Assembly (NCBI RefSeq): GCF_913062585.1
Contig: NZ_CAJXWX010000002.1
Coordinates: 124,001 to 188,000, forward strand
From: an uncultured Sphingomonas sp.
GTDB lineage: Bacteria > Pseudomonadota > Alphaproteobacteria > Sphingomonadales > Sphingomonadaceae
Direction: 5' to 3'
DNA: 64,000 nt
The translations under genes and the position numbers were made by a program. This document shows, one piece after another, positions 60,405-64,000 of the stretch. How positions within the stretch are numbered: position 1 is the first letter of the stretch; each line of letters begins with the position of its first letter. Below the pieces are notes generated by a model. The model was not told the origin of the DNA and did not search any database. It saw only the letters and a program-made list of their open reading frames with translations.

Positions 60405-60480
60405 GCGAATGGGGCTTGCCCCGGCTCCGCCGATCCGGTGAGATGCGACGGTGCTTGAAGCGGCTTGGGAGGGCCGGGTG

Positions 60481-62037
60481 ATGACGAAGGGGGGACTGCG
60501 CGTCCGTCGCTGGATGGCGGCCGCGATGACGATGCTGGGCATGGGCGTGTCGGCGGCGCCCGCCCAGGCCGAGTGGCGCGAGGCCCATGCGCGGCACTTC
60601 ATCCTCTATGGCAACATGTCCGAAGAGGCGATCCGCGCGATGGCGACGCGGCTGGAGCAGTTCGACGGCGTCCTGCGCTATTTCTACAGGATTCCGGAGG
60701 TCGAGGGCGCGGAAAGCAATCCCGTTACCGTCTATGTCGTGCCGAACGAGGCGGCGGTCCGGCGGCTCTACGGCAAGGGTGGCGACCACATCGCGGGCTT
60801 CTATAACGGCCGGGTGTCAGGATCGGTCGCTTTCACCCCGATCCGTGGCGAGGGTGAGGGGCTGAATGCGTTGCAGCCCCAAACCGTGCTGTTCCACGAA
60901 TATGCCCATCATTTCCTGCTGGGCAATACGGCCCAGGCTTATCCGGCCTGGTTCTCGGAGGGGTTTGCCGAGTTCGCCGGTACCGCGCGATTCGACCGCA
61001 CTGGGGTTATGGTCGGCGTCGCGGCACAGCACCGCGCCTTCGGCCTGTTGGACAGCAGCAAGCTGCCGATCGAAACGCTGTTCGATTCCTCGCGTCGCAA
61101 GCTCAGCCCCGAGGAAACCGACCAGGTCTATGGCCGGGGTTGGCTGCTCACCCATTTCACGATGTTCAATGCCGCCAACATGGCGAAGTTCAACACCTAT
61201 CTGAGACTGCTCAACACCGGCACGCCCAGCATCGCGGCGGGGAACCAGGCCTATGGCTCGCTAAAGGATCTGGATCGCGATCTCGGCAAATATCTGGGAC
61301 GCAGCACTATTCCCGGCGTCCTCGTCCCCTTCGAGCGGTTGCCCAAGCCGAGTGTCGCCGTGCGCGTGCTGAGCCCGGGCGAGCAGGCGATGATCGGGTT
61401 TCGGATGCAGTCCGACCGGGGCGTGGACGACAAGAGCGGCAAGGATCTCTATGCCCGGGCCGCCCCCGTCGCGGCGGCCCATCCGCAGGATGCGGTCGTT
61501 CAGGGCTGGCTGGCCGAGATGGCCTATGATGCTGGCGAGGACGCAGCCGCCGAGGCGGCGGTGGACCGGGCGCTGGTGGCGGACCCGAAGTCGCAACAGG
61601 CTCTGCTCTATAAGGGATTGATCCACCTCCGCCGTGCCGAGGCCGGGCACAGCCATGACCCGAAGGTCTGGGAGGAGGCCCGCAGCTGGGTCGTCAAGGC
61701 GAACCGCGCCGACCCTAATGCGGCCGAGCCGCTGGCGGTCTTTTATCGCAGCTTCCGGATGGCGGGAGAGAAGCCGCGCCAGTCGGCTGTACTGGGGCTG
61801 GAACGCGCCTTTCAGCTGGTGCCCCAGGACCAGGGGCTGCGCTTCATGCTGGCGATGCAGAATATCGAGACCAAGGACATCGACATGGCAAAGGCCTTGC
61901 TGCGGCCGCTGGCTTTCGATCCGCATATGCCGCCCGACAATCCCGCGGCGCAGCTGCTGGCGTCGCTGGACAAGGGCGATGGCGGCGATGTGCAAAAGGC
62001 GATGGCCAAGATGTCGGGGCCGGGCGCCAGCGAATAA
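60481..62037 (+). CDS. Exported zinc peptidase-like protein with TPR region
   Basis: About 518 residues with a signal peptide ending APAQAEW. The middle has TVLFHEYAHHFLLGNT, a gluzincin-like HExxH (His139, Glu140, His143), followed by AWFSEGFAEFAG with candidate third ligand Glu160 or Glu164. The C-terminal half is helical and repeat-like (DAVVQGWLAEMAYDAGEDAAAEAAVDRALVADPKS), matching TPR units. It resembles DUF1570-type or peptidase MA-like proteins. Start ATG 60481; GTG 60451 would add 10 residues before the signal. Confidence 0.8.
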   Translation: MTKGGLRVRRWMAAAMTMLGMGVSAAPAQAEWREAHARHFILYGNMSEEAIRAMATRLEQFDGVLRYFYRIPEVEGAESNPVTVYVVPNEAAVRRLYGKGGDHIAGFYNGRVSGSVAFTPIRGEGEGLNALQPQTVLFHEYAHHFLLGNTAQAYPAWFSEGFAEFAGTARFDRTGVMVGVAAQHRAFGLLDSSKLPIETLFDSSRRKLSPEETDQVYGRGWLLTHFTMFNAANMAKFNTYLRLLNTGTPSIAAGNQAYGSLKDLDRDLGKYLGRSTIPGVLVPFERLPKPSVAVRVLSPGEQAMIGFRMQSDRGVDDKSGKDLYARAAPVAAAHPQDAVVQGWLAEMAYDAGEDAAAEAAVDRALVADPKSQQALLYKGLIHLRRAEAGHSHDPKVWEEARSWVVKANRADPNAAEPLAVFYRSFRMAGEKPRQSAVLGLERAFQLVPQDQGLRFMLAMQNIETKDIDMAKALLRPLAFDPHMPPDNPAAQLLASLDKGDGGDVQKAMAKMSGPGASE

Positions 62038-62043
62038 GGCGCG

Positions 62044-62877
62044 TCAGGCGGTCGTTCGCCAGGCCCGCGACACCGCTTCGATAAAGGCGGTGCGGCGGGC
62101 GGGCTCGGCGAGCAGCGGGTCGGGCAGGGGTGTCGCGGCGATAAGGTCCGCCAGACGATCGCCGGCCGCGACGTTGGCGGGGCGCAGCGTGGCGGCGGGA
62201 AACAGCGCCTCCAGGCGACCCGCATCCTCCCCGAACGCGATCCGCGCCAGCCCGCGCGCCGTCGCCGCGATCAGCAGCGGTCCGAGCGGGGAGGCGGCGA
62301 TGCACCATTCGATCGTCTCACCCTCGCCACCGCGCCGCCACCGGCCCGGCGCCATGCCCAGCCGTTGTTCGCTGTCGGCATAAAAGCGGCTCGGCCCGGC
62401 ATAGCCCGCCTCGTACAGCGCCCGCGTCACGCTCGACTCGCCCGCCAGCGCCCGTTCGGCCCGCCCGGCGCGCAGGGCGCGGGCATAGGCGGCGGGGGTG
62501 ACGCCGGTCGCGCGCTTGAACAGGCGGTGGAAATGATGGGCGGCATAACCGACCCGTGCGGCGAGGTCGGCGAGTGGCGGGGCCTCGTCCGCCGCCTCCA
62601 GGATCGCGATCGCCGCCGCCACTGCCTGCCGGTCGCGGGCAACCGCATCGGGCTGGCACCGCAGACAGGCGCGAAAGCCCGCCGCCCGCGCGCCCTCGGC
62701 CGAGGCATGGAAGCGGACATGGTCGCGCCGGGGGCGCCGGGCGGCACAGCTGGGGCGGCAATAGATGCCGGTCGTCTCGACCGCGACGACGAACTGCCCA
62801 TCCGCCGACCGGTCGCGGCGGGCAAAGGCGTCCCAGGCGGCATCCTCGTCGATGGGCAAAGGGCTATGGGCGTTCAT
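62044..62877 (-). CDS. ada: Ada-type regulator lacking the O6-methylguanine methyltransferase active site
   Basis: A 277-residue homologue of the adaptive response protein. The N-terminal zinc domain is intact (TTGIYCRPSCAARRP and ACLRCQPDA, four Cys including the methylphosphotriester acceptor), then an AraC-type HTH (LADLAARVGYAAHHFHRLFKRATGVTPAAYARALR) and the start of the methyltransferase domain (CIAASPLGPLLIAATARGLARIAFGED). It stops after RRTAFIEAVSRAWRTTA, where full-length Ada reads TAFQxxVWxAL; the PCHRV active-site segment is absent and no continuation lies downstream. So DNA-base repair activity should be missing while regulation may persist. ATG 62877 chosen. Confidence 0.85.
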   Translation of the reverse strand: MNAHSPLPIDEDAAWDAFARRDRSADGQFVVAVETTGIYCRPSCAARRPRRDHVRFHASAEGARAAGFRACLRCQPDAVARDRQAVAAAIAILEAADEAPPLADLAARVGYAAHHFHRLFKRATGVTPAAYARALRAGRAERALAGESSVTRALYEAGYAGPSRFYADSEQRLGMAPGRWRRGGEGETIEWCIAASPLGPLLIAATARGLARIAFGEDAGRLEALFPAATLRPANVAAGDRLADLIAATPLPDPLLAEPARRTAFIEAVSRAWRTTA

Positions 62878-63025
62878 GGCGGCGATCCTGCCAGAAGCCG
62901 CTGTGGCATTCATCCCACGGCTTGCGGCCAAAGCCGTTAAATTGGCGTCACCGACCTGTCACAAGTTGCGCCACGCAGCTTGCATCCCATGGTTCCCGAT
63001 GCTAACCGCCCGCCAACCCATCGGA

Positions 63026-63042
63026 GGCGCGTTTTTCGCGCC
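63026..63042 (+). other. Leader hairpin upstream of atpH
   Basis: GGCGCG-TTTTT-CGCGCC, a perfect 6-bp stem with T5 loop, 48 bp before the atpH start and on the likely atp transcript leader. Function not known; no T-tract follows, so it is not a terminator. Confidence 0.35.
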
Positions 63043-63090
63043 CCGTTTCCCATGGGGCCAACCCGTTCGTTGTTCGAGGAATTCGCATCC

Positions 63091-64000
<910 letters not shown>

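Overview
The window is high-GC chromosomal DNA from an alphaproteobacterium, most likely a sphingomonad (Sphingomonas or a close relative). This rests on a GcrA cell-cycle regulator, a bamD-recN-ligA order, yajC-secD-secF followed by an Mth938-like gene, a large TonB-dependent receptor, a CpaF ATPase, and GC-rich palindromes of the bacterial interspersed type between genes. The genus is an inference; no rRNA is present.

Layout. 1-5.2 kb: 3' truncated gcrA, an ABC-2 permease, queC-queE (7-deazaguanine synthesis) and a LytS/LytTR-type two-component pair. 5.2-14.8 kb: a TonB receptor with a clear terminator, a bamD-recN-small ORF-ligA run, and manA. 14.8-21.4 kb: an S41 lipoprotein peptidase, a GT4 glycosyltransferase, the Sec accessory operon and tRNA-Pro(GGG). 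21.4-22.9 kb: a lower-GC patch beside the tRNA with an orphan ParA-like ATPase, then a small zinc-ribbon ORF. 22.9-23.6 kb: rlpA.

23.6-46.6 kb is a nearly complete aerobic (late cobalt insertion) cobalamin cluster with three cobalamin riboswitches. Riboswitch 1 precedes a NiCoT cobalt/nickel permease. Riboswitch 2 precedes cobW-cobN-cobG-cobH-cobI-cobJ-[cobK reversed]-cobL-cobE-cobM-cobB-cobA-cobF. Then come the reversed cobO-cobU pair, the forward cobD-cbiB-cobQ trio, and a reversed block DUF1636-cobT-cobC-cobS under riboswitch 3. Together these cover uroporphyrinogen III to adenosylcobalamin, except the two small cobaltochelatase subunits, the corrin reductase and DMB synthesis (BluB), which are not in the window. 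Almost all joins are 1-25 bp overlaps. cobK lies antisense in the array and shares bases of its start codon with cobL. A composite palindromic repeat sits in frame inside cobN, and a second copy supplies the last codons of cobF.

46.7-64 kb: a DPP4-like peptidase coupled to a secreted GH2 beta-galactosidase, a MerC-like protein, a ROK sugar kinase, a two-gene endolysin/holin cassette like those used for gene transfer agent release, a two-lobed aspartic protease with a PDZ domain, a SatD-like gene with a membrane partner, CpaF, a membrane-bound trypsin-like protease, a zinc peptidase/TPR protein, an Ada homologue lacking its catalytic C-terminal domain, and the start of the atp operon (atpH, partial atpA).

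All calls come from reading the sequence and translated frames; no database search was run. Family names are recognition-based.
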